Made by a program: the position numbers and the translations under genes. A model generated the notes under the pieces. That model saw only the letters and a list, made by a program, of their open reading frames with translations. It had not been told where the DNA came from and made no database searches. Positions 22,902-34,850 of a stretch of DNA of 64,000 nucleotides are shown piece after piece (the stretch's first letter is position 1; each line of letters begins with the position of its first letter). This DNA is from Gavia stellata (lineage: Eukaryota; Chordata; Aves; Gaviiformes; Gaviidae): contig NC_082596.1 in NCBI RefSeq assembly GCF_030936135.1, positions 2,642,155 through 2,706,154 of the forward strand, read 5' to 3'.

Positions 22902-25900
22902 CTAGGGAGATAGACAAGTATCCTTAGCACCTCACCTAAGTTTTTGTTAACACTTCAATACACCTACCACAGTCACGCCATGCTAGCATGTTCCCTTGGA
23001 CCTCTCAGAAAGAGGCTATGGTGGCAGAACAGTATTTTATACTGTTTTTTTTTTTTTTTAAATCCAGGATGCTGAAGGCAAAGGTAAAGCTAGAGAGGAA
23101 GAAGACTTTCTCATTTTGAAAGAATTCTTTATGCTGCAAATTTCCCAACACAATCACGGCCAAAACTCCAGACTAAGCCATCACATATTATTACATCAAT
23201 AACAGTATCCTGAAGAGCAAATACATGTCTATATATTTAGTACATGTAGTATATGTATATATAATACATATTATTAGTGTATAAAAGAGTAAATTTTTAA
23301 AATAAAAGGTTGCTTTCATATAAAAAATTATTTTGATTCAGAAAATAGCTGAAATGCAGCATTATCAATGATTTCAAATGTAATTCTTTTTTTTTTGTTT
23401 TAAAGTCACCGAACTGCTTCAGGTTGGTCTTCTCCCAGGAACAGTTTTAGTGTCAATAATTGGGTGTTTTAAAACACACCATAATTTGTTAAAAATTTCT
23501 AACTGCTCTCCAAAAAGCTTACATTCTAGTAATCATGCCAAGCCTTTGTGAGAGCTAATTATTTAGTGTTCCTCAATTTCCCTTGAGGAAAGAAAGAAGT
23601 GCCATGAATATTCCTTAATAGGAGAGGAAAACCTTAAACTGAGGACGAGGTGAACATGCCAATTAAGAGGACACACAGACACTCATTCCTACACAACACG
23701 ACATCTGCTCCTTTTCTAGGCATAAGCATCTATTGCTCAGTTGATTTCAGGCTGCAACAAAGACCTTAGGAAGATAATGACATCAGCCTTGATGTCTCCA
23801 GGGCATGGAAATCACAGACTGTGGGGCAGGGCAAAGTGGTGTGGGACTGAAGGCTACTTACCCAGTATTTCAGCACAGGAAAGGAGAAATAAATGCATGT
23901 TCCCCTTTCACCCATCCCAGAGGGGAAAAAAAAAGGTCCTTTTACTTATTTTTTTTTCTCAATGGACTAGAGACAAGGATCTTTGGGGTAACCTGATGCT
24001 ATTCAGCTGCTCCATCTGGGACAGAGGCAGGACATGACATAGGCATCCCATAGGACTAAGGACACTCTAATTTTTCCACCAACTCATACTGGGAGCGATG
24101 GGTGCTAGAAGAGCAAAGCTCCCCTCTAAGACTAGAGAGCAGGCAAGGCAGGATGACAAGGAGACCAAGTAGAATCAAAGAACTTTTAAACAACTTTGAA
24201 AGCTAAACACACTGGGTGTAACTATGGCAGCCGCAGTCATCTTGACATTGCTAGAGGACACGCTAGGATAAATCAGAGCGTTACAGCGTATTCGTAGGAT
24301 ACACTGCGGGAAGATGTTACTGAAGTCAAACCCTTCACTTGGGAGTGTCAGTAAAGTTTATTGATTCAGGCTCTTCTCCATGCTCACATCAGCTGCAGAA
24401 AGTAGGTTTGGAGAGGTTTGCACTTGGCAATCTCCAAGCACGGAGTGGAGTGAGCTTTCAGCACTGAGCCATGGACCCAATCCTATCAGTGAATCTAAGT
24501 GAGGAGGTTACGAGCGGTATCAGGCGTATCTCCAATCCGTCATAACGTGAGAGCTGGTGCCTCCTGGAGAAATGATGGCCAGAAACCAACGGACAGATTT
24601 CTATTGTTTATTATTCAATGAGCAGAATGCATAGGATGATGCACCATATATAAAGGTCTCTGAAATGGGGATTATTAACTACTTAGCTTGGCGCAGACTA
24701 AGAGCACTTTATCAGAGGAGGACTATCTCTTCAGGCAGACATCAACAAAAAAATTGTATAGCTGTACGCTGGCAAAGGAAGGGAAGCCTAGGCTGTTAGC
24801 AAGCTGCTGATCCAGGCTCTTCTGCCCTGAAATCATGTGAAACCAATCAGCTCCTTCCTTTCCTCTGGGAAGCTCGATCTGGGAGCAAGAAACTCAGCAG
24901 CAGATCCAGAGAGGTTCTTTTATTGCAGGAGTCCAGGGTCTACCTTGGTTTCCAGCACGAGGTGGGCTGCTGGCTGTTTGTGCCAACACCCAGCCTGGAT
25001 GCATGTTTGTTGAGCATGTGTTCAAGTCAGACCTGGTCTCACATGCACATTTTTTGCACGTGATTTTTTGGAACTGAGATGAGATCTTCAGTGTCAAAAA
25101 GGAAGGAGGAAGACAAATGAGAAGAGGGAGACAGCTAGAAATTAGATTAGAGAGTGTGAGACAGAGAGACAGAAAGAAAAAAATGGACAGACCCTGAAAA
25201 GAGATAAATGGACAGAAAGAGACCATGAAATAAGATATCACAGGGATAAGTGAGATAAATATACTGTGACTGTGATAAGCATAGGGAGAGGGAGTGAGGC
25301 AGAGAGGAGGACAGGAAAGGATAAATAAGATATAGATAGATATTAGATAGATAAATGATAGTGACAATGATAGACAATACACGGAAACACAGTGACAGAG
25401 ATAAATGTTGACAGAGATAGAAATACATAAATACCAGGTACAGCAAGACAGACAGCTGAGGAGAGAGATAAATAAGTGATTGCAAGATAGAGAGAAAGAG
25501 ATGAATTATAGATAAATACATTATAAGCAGATAAATAAATGATAGATTAGATAAAGAAAAAGCTAAATGAAAGGGACAGGTTGATGTGTATAGAAAGAGA
25601 GAGAGAAGGAGAGAAACAGAAAGAAAGAAAAAAGGGAGAGAAAGAGAGAGAAAGAGGGAAAGAAGGAAGGAAAGAAAAAGCAAGAAAGAGTAATGAAGAG
25701 AGAGAGAGAGAAGCTTCCCCATGATGGTAACTGAACACACAGTATGTACTGTCCTTGGCTAGGGGAGATCCTGGTTTGGAAGATATGAATTATATAGAAT
25801 TGACAAGCAAGCTGGTACTTCTCTTGCTTGGGAGAGGGGAGAAGTTTGGGAGGGTAAATTAAAGCCTAAAATATCTACAAAGGGTAAGAAAAAACCACCA

Positions 25901-26638
25901 GCCAAATGGTCAGGCATGCCAGGACCAGGAGAGGATGAAACCTGCAGAGATGAACAGGTAGCGAAGGAGAATCCAGACAGCAGAGACACCCCCAGGGGAA
26001 TGAGAGAAAAGGGAGTTATTGGGTACTGGGACCATCAACTCATGCAGATCTTCAGGATAAAAATGAATGTGTGTGATTGAACACACAGCAGAAAGGTGCA
26101 GGCAAAGGAGGAGAGGCCTGACCCACCTCCATATGTACAGGCAGCTTACAACTGCACTAGAAGTGCGCATGGAGCCAGGTGGAGTGGTGGGAAGGCTCTC
26201 CAGATTCCCGACCTTCTCAACGACACCTCTCCTGAGCACAGAGCTGTCCGAGGCTGGTGTGACCGGTGTGACCCCCGTGGACAGGGGTTGCTAAAGCAAA
26301 GAAGGATCATAGTAAGAAGAGATGGATCCAATCTCTTCTTCCTTGATACTCTTCTCTGCCACTGTGTAACATGGGCCATAGGTAAGAAATAATACCTCAA
26401 AGGCAAGGCTTAATCTTAGTTAAAAGGCCAAGAGGGCTACGAGGAAATAGGATAAGCAAAGCATAGGGGAGAACGAGGGGTGTTGCTTTCTTTTGGCCAG
26501 GGTTGAGAGTAAGGGCAGTCCACGCAAGTACATGCAAGCCACCAAGACACACACAAATAAAACAGAAAGGAGAAAAAAATGGCCTAGTTCAATCCCCAAA
26601 CCAGGTCACTTGTTGATTCTCACCTGTGATGTGCTCAC
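22902..26638 (-). other. ADGRB1 intron (3.7 kb) with purine tract
   Basis: Donor GTGAGC at 26638, acceptor CTCCCTAG ending at 22902. It contains a TA/TG-rich stretch near 23225-23290 and the long purine/GATA tract at 25096-25713. No additional exon is recognised. Confidence 0.85.
25096..25713. repeat. Purine-rich AG/GATA low-complexity tract
   Basis: Over about 600 bp the plus strand is dominated by A and G: AAAGAGAGAGA-type stretches, GATAGATA and GATAAAT units (densest about 25320-25380), then GAAAGAAGGAAGGAAAG and a final AGAGAGAGAGAG. The minus strand is accordingly pyrimidine-rich, so its Leu/Ser/Phe ORFs are compositional artefacts. Possible origin is expansion and decay of GATA and GAAA microsatellites. 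Confidence 0.9.
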
Positions 26639-26678
26639 CTGATCTACAAGCCATATCCACGTCCTTCTCGAAATCGGT
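26639..26678 (-). CDS. ADGRB1: ADGRB1 40-nt micro-exon in the cytoplasmic tail
   Basis: A 40-nt exon encoding TDFEKDVDMACRS and one base of the next codon (residues 215-228). It is flanked by acceptor TTTCAG before ACCGAT and donor GTGAGC. Human BAI1 has nearly the same peptide, with Leu for Met as I recall. The single terminal G joins TG at the start of the next exon to give Val, a phase match that supports both calls. Because 40 is not a multiple of three, skipping this exon alone would shift the frame. A TGCATG element lies on the gene strand about 100 nt downstream (26531-26536). Confidence 0.93.
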
Positions 26679-29367
26679 CTGAAAGACAGAGAACACAGAG
26701 AAGGTGGTCAAAAGGAGGTAGTGGGGGAAAGAAAACCATTTGGTAAATGCAAAAACCCAGTTTAATTAGTGAGGCAGACCCAACCATTGCCAGAAGAGTG
26801 CAGGAGAGACATTTTGCTTGGGCTTTGAAACATGGCAAACAGACCACCTGTGGCTTTTGAACCTCAGGCGGTGGTAAAGCTGTAATATTGCTTTTCAGCT
26901 GGATTCATCTGCTCATCCATACACTAATTTCTGGGCTGCCAGATTAAAATATCTCCCTGGAACACGTTTATGCACATTCCTGAAAAACAGGGGACAGGTT
27001 CCCGGCCTGATCTGCCTTGGATATATCACCCCACACTTAGTCTAAGTGGATTCCCCTCCGCTCATTAAAAAGATCTGTGGATGCTGCTGAGAACACTCCA
27101 TACCCACTGGGTTTTCTTGTGATCTATCACCAAGCCACATGAAGTGGAAACAAGTCTCTGCTTCTGAAACTCTTGGTATATAAAATTAATGGTCCCTGCA
27201 AACACAAAGGCTGAATAACTTTTTCAAGTGGTCTGTACAGCCAAAGGAAACTCCCTTCTTCTCCCAGCATGAGTTAATCCTTTTTCTCAAGCTTTTAGCA
27301 GGTAACATTTCAGAGAACTGGATACATTGAGTCACAGTGGGCCATGAGTTTTCATGGACTAATGGAAAAGCCATAGACTAGCAAAAGTTAGAAGAGTTCA
27401 CTGACTATTTCTAGCATAATTTCAGAAAGAAGACACTTAATATAATTGTATTAATGTGATCAAATGTATTCCAGTTTAATACTAAGAAAAGTGTGAAAAA
27501 AAATCCCCGTCCCCCTGGGATAAACACTTCAATATTAGCATGTTGAGATCCAAGAGTTTTTGAAGAGCTGGTTGAGGAATTATCTCAACCTTCTTGATGC
27601 TAATTTCTTAGTAAATTATATGGGATATCAAATAAATCTGAAAAGAATAGAAGAGAAATAAGACTGAACTAACTTTTAAATGGGCAAATGGGATGACACA
27701 GAAAAATATAATCTCATTTTCATGATAGGAGTTCCAGAAAAATGTAACTGAACAGCCTGTACTAGTTCTACTGATAAATAAATAAAAGATAGGTTTATAT
27801 TTAATACCAGTCAACAAGATTTTGTGGAAAACAGTTCTACTCAGCTAAGCTTCTTTTCACTTGTTGGGCAGATTTGGAGATTACTGGAAAAGTTAACAGC
27901 AAAAATGCCATCCTGCAAAGCTTTTGATTTCTTTGGTTCTTTTACAACTCAGTCATTATAAAATAACATTCTACCCCTCTAAAAATATCAGTGAGGAGTC
28001 ATCATTCACGTCTAGATTCCAGAGCTTTTTGTGCCTGAATGTGAAGAAACTGATTGTAAGCTCTCTATGTCTCAACACATCCATCAACAGTGCAGAAGTA
28101 AATGTAATCTCATTGCTAAAAAACTCCTAGCTGACACAGAATTTTGTAAGGTGGTTGATAATGAATGAAAACAGGGAGCTACACAGAGAGGCAAAAATCT
28201 GAAACTTCAGAATATAGCGCTTGGGATGGTGACAATAGAATAACAAATATAGCATCCACATTTTTAAAGGATGGTGAGAGTCTGAAGGGTATGTGGAAAA
28301 GGGTTATATAAATAATTTGAAAGGAAATGTCTTACAGAGGTAGAATAAAAAAGCTCAGTGTGTTAACTTATTGAAAAGAAGATTGAGACTGGATATGATT
28401 ATGGTGTCTATTATTGAAGGAGTGAAAGTACTAGGCATGCAAGGGGCTTTCTAATTACACATAAATAGGCATGGCAAGAACCTGTCTTAAAATGAGAAGA
28501 CTATGCATTTAAATTAGAAACGATGCACCTGTTTTTAACAAACACCTATGAGGTGTTGTAGAATTAATTATCTCTTGATGTCTTGACCTAAAGATTGCGC
28601 TGTTTGAAATGAGACCTCGTACCCAAGCATAAGCTACTTAGCTTAGCACAGGAGCAACTGGAAAAAAAACATCATTGGGTTATGATACAGGTCTAATATT
28701 AACCAGACGATTTTGGAACTTGTTCAAATCTTGTGATTGTCCTCACGTCCTTACCCCAACCTCAGAAATCAAATGCCTCTTATACCATCTACATCATAAC
28801 ATTGAAGCAGATGCAAGACTATTCCCCATAGCTTATTCTTCTATGGCTTTATCTAGGCTGTTTGTACAGGACTTACACAACAGGACCAAGGTTTACAGTG
28901 TTTAAACTATATTCCAGTGAAGCAAAGTAAACAAGTGTGCTTTTGAGAGAAACAAATCCCTTTGAGACAGCATTATCACAATAATGACCCAACACACTGT
29001 GATTAAAACAGTATTAAACTACTGCCTCCTAGCTCTAGCTAGGATAAGGCAGTGTGACAAGGATGAAAAGGTCTGGAAGACCTGGTAGGTATATTTTGGC
29101 TTTGTATTTTCTGGGAAAGAAAGGATCTCACCAAGATGTCTGCAAAACCTGGTGTGTAAGTTTGAGCCCCTTAATATTACAAAGAAAAGAAACCGGCTTT
29201 GTGTGAAAGAGCCTATGCTAAGTGCTACGTTTGTTCAAGCACAGGTTTAAAGGAAAAAAGAATGATGATTGCAAAATCTGTGATGGACAGAGACCTTTGT
29301 TTATCAGTTATGAGTTAAAAATGTCCATATGTCACTTAATAATAGACTAGGTGGTAGTCTTCCGTAC
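26679..29367 (-). other. ADGRB1 intron (2.7 kb)
   Basis: Donor GTACGG at 29367, acceptor TTTCAG ending at 26679. AT-rich, with a CR1-like relic at about 28250-28545. Nothing else is recognised. Confidence 0.85.
28250..28545 (+). repeat. Diverged CR1 LINE relic
   Basis: GAAAAGAAGATTGAGACTGG and ATATGATTATGGTGTCT resemble the CR1 segment GAGAAGGTTGAGAGGGGATATGATAGC. The later GGCATGGCAAGAACCTG and AATTAGAAACGATGCA resemble the following conserved region. Order and strand are consistent; divergence is high. Confidence 0.5.
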
Positions 29368-29463
29368 CATTAGCTGAGCGTGTCCGTTCTGAAATGACCC
29401 CCCTGAGTCCCCGTTGCCCTCTTCCTGACGATCTACTACTCGGCACTTCACAGCATCCTGGAC
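29368..29463 (-). CDS. ADGRB1: ADGRB1 exon: proximal cytoplasmic tail
   Basis: A 96-nt exon encoding [18 protein letters not shown] followed by [14 protein letters not shown] (residues 183-214). It lies directly after TM7 in the cytoplasm. The QDAVKCR portion probably continues helix 8; the rest is acidic/Gly-rich and likely disordered. As far as I recall, the sequence is the same as human BAI1. The acceptor is CTGCAG and the donor is GTACGG. The exon starts and ends in phase 0, so skipping would keep frame. Confidence 0.95.
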
Positions 29464-30653
29464 CTGCAGGAACAAATGGATTTGCAAAAGTCAAAGTCAG
29501 GCAGGAATACCAAACCATATTAAATACTGCTGAAGAAAAAAAGAAAAATGTGCTTGGTAGATCAAAAGAACATGGATCCAACTATAGTAACATTCAGGTA
29601 CTCATTTCAGATGGTTTATATGTCACATATCTCACATACTAACAGAGTAACTCAAAGGTTTTACTGGTATCCTGGGTCACTGTGTTGGTCACTTCTAGTT
29701 GCTTGATTTATACAGTCAAGAATAAAAATGTCTTCTATTTTGCAGCTTGCAATACATTTACAATGGATGCTATTGCATAGATCATTATATTGGGGTCTAC
29801 AATGTCTGATTATGATCCTGTATTGGCTGTAATACATATCTGATCCAAAACTCACTGAAATCAATGGAAAAAAATGCCAGTAACTGCAATGGGAGTTAAA
29901 TGCAGGTCCATATTCATAATGCAATTAGTTGAAGGAGTCTCAGCCAAGCCAGTGGTGTAATTCCATTGATTTCATTGGCCTGACATAAGAAATTAATCTG
30001 TTTTACTTAATTTAAAGGAGCTGTAAGAAGATAAAATGAATATTGAAAAAAAACCCCTTCCTGTCTCTGTTATTAATAGCCTGTCCACTCAGTAGGATGA
30101 AAGAATAAAAGAAACATAAAAGATTCGTCCTTTTCTTCCCTGATATAATTTGCCATTTTAAATCTCCACAGGGAGGCTGGAGAGAATTTACTCAATTTCC
30201 TTGCTTGATTATTACTAGCTTTACTTTCTAGCTCAAATATCTAGGCGCTAATGCCAACATGCATTCATTCTGTAAATCTCGGTGCACGTTGCCCCTCTTG
30301 AAATCAAAGAAAGGAATTTTTTTTCTTAATATTCCGTTTTCGGAGGTGGGGTGTAAACATTCTGGAAATATTAATTTTGGTGTTATACAACCAAAACCTG
30401 ACATGTTAGCTAATCTAAGACCATCCCCCAAGTTCCACCCTGCAGTACATTCAGTGTGACAACCATTGATTCATCCCTCCTTCCCTCTGACCAATACTAC
30501 CATGGTCATTTTTGTGGTCACTGCCTACACAAAGGCAAAAGTTCATAGGATTAGAGAAGCTACCAGGCTGACTGGGCATTTTTTCAGATGTTTCAGATGT
30601 TTTCTATGGGAAGTATGTTGGTTATATAAAAGAGAATGACTCATTTGTCTCAC
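29464..30653 (-). other. ADGRB1 intron (1.2 kb)
   Basis: Donor GTGAGA at 30653, acceptor CTGCAG ending at 29464. Its centre holds an old interspersed repeat at about 29841-29995; the rest is plain AT-rich sequence. Confidence 0.85.
29841..29995. repeat. Ancient amniote interspersed repeat relic
   Basis: TGATCCAAAACTCACTGAAA, ACTGCAATGGGAGTTAAATG and CCATTGATTTCATTGG match the recurrent phrases 'GATCCAAA..CA.TGAA.TCAATGG' and 'TTGACTTCAATGGGAGTT' seen throughout turtle, crocodile and bird genomes. I do not assign a family name. Confidence 0.45.
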
Positions 30654-30825
30654 CTCCCGCCTTAGGATGCAATGGACCATAACGATGACAAAGCCCTCCA
30701 ATGAGTCAAAGACAGCAAAAAGGATCTGGAAGAGTGCTGACCGCCGATCTGTGATTGCCAGAACTGCAGACATCCAGGTGAGAGCCAGGAGAGGTAGGAC
30801 CACGCAGGAGCTCCAAAGGGATGCC
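30654..30825 (-). CDS. ADGRB1: ADGRB1 exon: TM6, extracellular loop 3 and TM7
   Basis: A 172-nt exon (residues 125-182). It begins with one base completing Gly, then [20 protein letters not shown] is TM6, a very short loop (TDRRSA) follows, and [20 protein letters not shown] is TM7. It ends with the juxtamembrane HCILRRE. The TM6 LALTWM and TM7 FDSLEGF motifs are typical of adhesion GPCRs. The acceptor is CTTGACAG and the donor is GTGAGA. This is the longest TM exon here. The reading frame stays open 5' of the acceptor, but the acceptor is placed by phase and by homology. Confidence 0.96.
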
Positions 30826-33567
30826 CTGTCAAGGGAGAGGAAAAGAGAATTCAATTCCACTTCAGCCTCACCCGCTTCCACATGGGATGCTAATTCAGCC
30901 TCCTGATCCCATGGGGCTTCAGAAGACTTCTTCAGCAAACGTATACTTGTGCTAGATGTCTTCTGAGCCCCTGTCATAGGGAAGCAGGAAGATGCTTTGC
31001 ACACTCACACTACCAAAACAGGTGACACACGTTTCTACGGGAGGGACTACTTTTCAATGGTGCAGTCATGCATAAAACTTGAGGTGGGGAGGAAGGATGC
31101 AGATACCTCACTCCCCCTTTCACACCCTTCCCACTCTATGTCACTAGTCCACAACGATGGCATTTCCCAAGGAGGGGAGACAAAATACAATCACTGTAGG
31201 TTGCCAAAGGGAAGGGGAACAGTTGCAGCAGAGACTGGTTTGTCACGATGGCTGTCAGTACTTGGGTTACAGACACTTGGACTTCCACAGCACATGGAAG
31301 ACACCAACACTGGGGACATGTGTCACAGTTTCAAGTGACTAAAACAGAAAAGCATAGAGCTGATGTGGAGACTGATATTTTGCTGTTGCTCCCTTCCTCT
31401 ACAGCTGATGGTCCCTACAACACTACATCAATGAATATCAGGAGAACTGATACCTGACCTGACTTTTCTGCGAACAGAAAATTTTTCTGCTTTCTTGTGT
31501 GATCTCCCCAGCTGAATGCTTTGAAAAAAAACACAGTTGTTTCCATATTCAGCAATTATTGTAAATGAGTTTATTCTTGGGTGGACATTCTGGGTTAAAA
31601 TAACTAAAGATTCAAGCCACTTCTTAATTCAGAAGACAGAAAACCAGACAAAACAGTTTTCTGTAATGCAAGTACTGCCCCATGAACCTCCACTTTATCT
31701 ATGAATGATGCTCTAGCAACGGGAAAGCAGCTCTGTTCCCATGGACTATTTAATCATTCAGCTCTCTGACCAAAAAGAGTCCCAAGCAATTTTAACAACT
31801 TACTAGGGAGATTTTAAACTGTCAGTCATCCTATATATTTGGCAGCACTGGTGCACCAAGAGTACCAGGAGAATTTCTCTGTGGGCTTTTATCTAGCAAA
31901 TAAGAGTAGACCTATGCACAGGCTGAATAACAAGTTGAGCTTCAAGATTTTTCTGCGTAGAAAACCTCAACCTATATACTAACAAACAAATACAGGCAAC
32001 ACAATAAATTACAGGACAGATATCATGACACACGTTTTACGGTACTTACATGGGACTTGCTTACCATTTTCTGCTATATGATCAAGTTTCTAATAATGTT
32101 TACTTGCTGGTTACCCAGGTACCACTCTCACAGACCTCAGTGAGAGTTTTACCTGAACAAAGCTGGAGTTTGGACACAATGGACATCAGGATGTAACGCC
32201 CTGGCTTCAGTTAAGAGTTTTTCAAGGATTGTTACATCAATTCTGCTGTAATGACCACATACTGAAGTGACAGGTTATTTTTATAGTCATAATGACGCTC
32301 TGATTGCAAATATTTCTACAACCTGTCCAGACTCAGATTTGTTCCTTAGTGGTATTATTAAGCAATGTAATTTACCTCAGGGAGCAGATAAATGGAATAT
32401 ACTTTTTTTTCAATTAAAACAAGCATTATGAGACTTCCATGTAAGGTAAGGGCCATGATATAATCTGATACCTTGTAATTTTATACAGGATGAAAACTGA
32501 ATGTTTTTCAATGTCCAATATGAATTATAATTTCAAAGTTTTATTAAAAAAAAAAAAAAGCAGCAGCCAGACAGCCCTCAACCAAACAACTCCTAACCAG
32601 AAGTTTTTATTCTACTTCTCCCTCAGCCCTCTGAAATCTGCCTCATTGTACTGAAATGTCTCTTTGCTATCATTTGCAGCAATGCATTAATAAAACTGTC
32701 TAAGCAGTAAGTAAGTGCAGTGAAAAAATCACAGAGGCAGAAAAGCCAAATGGAAAGAGAAGGCTTGCTCCATAACATGCCACTCTACATGTGTCTTCCA
32801 TGCAAGTATCAGCAAACACAACATGCCTGATGCGTGGCTTGGTAGATGAAATCATTCCAGTGGCAACTTGCAATTGTGATTGCTGGAAACCAGCAAAGTT
32901 AATAGAGGCTGCTAGAAAAGGTCTGTACCAGGCTTTTGCTTCCTGACATTATCTGGTCTCCCAGCATAACTCTTAATCACACATATGTGTATCTTACTGC
33001 CACCAACATGCAAACAAGAAACCTGGCAATCACATCTGAGAATGGAGCTGACCTGTAAGTACAGGTCTGAACCAGCCATCTAAATTTGGATGGGTTTTCC
33101 CTTCTTGAAAAGAATTGCAACATCAGATTGACAATGATTTGGATCTGGATCCAAGATTTAGATGTGGATTTGGGGTTGTGAGGGATGCTGCTGAGGAGAT
33201 AAATTATGTTTCTCTTTAGCAAATGGTTAGATTTCAATCCACTAGCTTCAAAACCTACTTAAAAAAAAATATGTGGGTACCCTGCTTTAACAAGGCACTG
33301 CTTGAGTCTATTTGCTATCCAGCGCACAGATGCAATGATCCACAACTACAGTGGGCTCCCTTCCAAGCTCCTGCTGTCTTCATGCTGGACTCAATGACTC
33401 CTTCCCAGCTCCTTGCTCTGTGTGTCTCCATACGGGTGAACTATTCATCTTTCTTCTGAGTCGAAACATGGACTTCATTATTGCTCCCAACATAAGCAAC
33501 CTTAAATCACCACTTAAATCTCTGCCCTTCCAACCAGATGATGAAAACAGTATTACAATACATATTC

Positions 33568-33620
33568 AGCTGGAGTAAATCAGGATTTTCCCAACTGACA
33601 TGTGCTGACTTACACCAGCT
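33568..33620. repeat. Ancient palindromic amniote repeat relic
   Basis: Arms AGCTGGAGTAAATCAG (33568-33583) and CTGACTTACACCAGCT (33605-33620) pair at 14 of 16 positions. They match the common amniote phrase 'CAGCTGGTGTAAATCAG ... CTGATTTACACCAGCTG'. Confidence 0.55.
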
Positions 33621-34689
33621 AAGAGAATGGCCTTTCTGCTCTCTTTGTGATTCACCTTGCAGATGCCTTCTCAACAATATTCATCCCTTACAAACGTTAT
33701 GGAAATGTTGCTTGACACTTAATGCATAATCTTTATTCTCAGGAAGCAGATGGCAACAGGTCATAGGAATGTAACTTACTCTAATTTCACTTTCAGAGCT
33801 CTGCTTAGCTTTTGAAATATTAAATTAAAAGAAAGTTCCATTAAAAAAAATCATATCAAGACTGAAATTTCAGAAGAAGACTCAGGGGAAGATAAGTGGG
33901 TTTCCTGTGACATTGCCCTTAATTCTACTTGCTGTTGGCTGAATTCATAGCAGAACTCATACTTCTGCCACCTTTCCACCTGTCCCTTTTTTAGGAGATA
34001 CTGTGCATCCTTAAAAGGTTCCAGAACAACTTACAGGACTTAAGAAACTTCATGTTATGGTGCCACATGATGTGAGATGAAATGATGATTTGTTATATAA
34101 TGACATTGTGATTACCTAATGACTCTTCATTATGGATTATCTACAATCAATGAATCCAGGATTTTTATTGCTTGAGACAAAGGAATTAGCTGTCAGATCC
34201 TCTTATCTGTCCCATATATGACAGTACTCATGATGAGTGACAGCAATATCAAGGGAAGATCGTTGCACTGCATTGTGGAAACATGATGCTGGTTTATTGT
34301 GTGATGACCATGATGTGACAATGTCACTCAGCAGTACAGTTGTAGTGTCATGTTGTTCCGCCCCAACACACCACGCTACTGCTGCATTGCAGAGGAAGGG
34401 TGTTACTTTGGGATATGGCAATGCCACAGCACAGTGAAACCAAGTATAATTACAATGACGTGTAACAACATGGCCACGTGATAACATGGTCCACATCTAG
34501 CATGGCAAAGACTTTGCCTTATGAAAGCACATAGCAGACCCAGCTCTGGCAACAAGCAGATGATGGCCTTTGGTCGAAATGTCAAAAACTAGCTGTGGTT
34601 TTGTTCTTTGTCTAGCTGGCAGCCTTCAGAGTCTTCATCTTTGCAAAGGAAGCAGGATAAACTGATGGCACTTAGACGATAGCAATGGA

Positions 34690-34850
34690 AAGAGCAAAAA
34701 AAAAGTTCTTGGATACAAAGATCTACATGAAGAAAGATTAAGAGGCCTGCACCCTGACAAAAGGCAAGGGGGACACACTACATGCCAACAAATATGTAAA
34801 GGGCCATTATAAAAAGATAAGTGATCAATTCTTCTCATTACTCAACACTG
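34690..34850 (+). repeat. Diverged CR1 LINE relic
   Basis: GAAGAAAGATTAAGAGGCCT, GACAAAAGGCAAGGGGGACA, AAATATGTAAAGGGCCATTA and the following AAAAAGAT track the CR1 segment 'GAGGAAAGATTAAGGGAACT ... AGAAGGCTGAGAGGGGA ... AAATATCTAAAAGGCTG'. Order and strand agree. Confidence 0.55.

Noticed and set aside
24894..25740. Minus-strand ORFs of 162 and 197 codons, rich in Leu/Ser/Phe and resembling membrane proteins
   Set aside because: They are the pyrimidine complement of the AG/GATA tract; the apparent hydrophobicity comes from low-complexity composition.
30543..31004. Full 153-codon ORF around the TM6-TM7 exon as one coding unit
   Set aside because: Only 30654-30825 is coding. Phase and similarity place splice sites at both ends, and the flanking codons are intronic.
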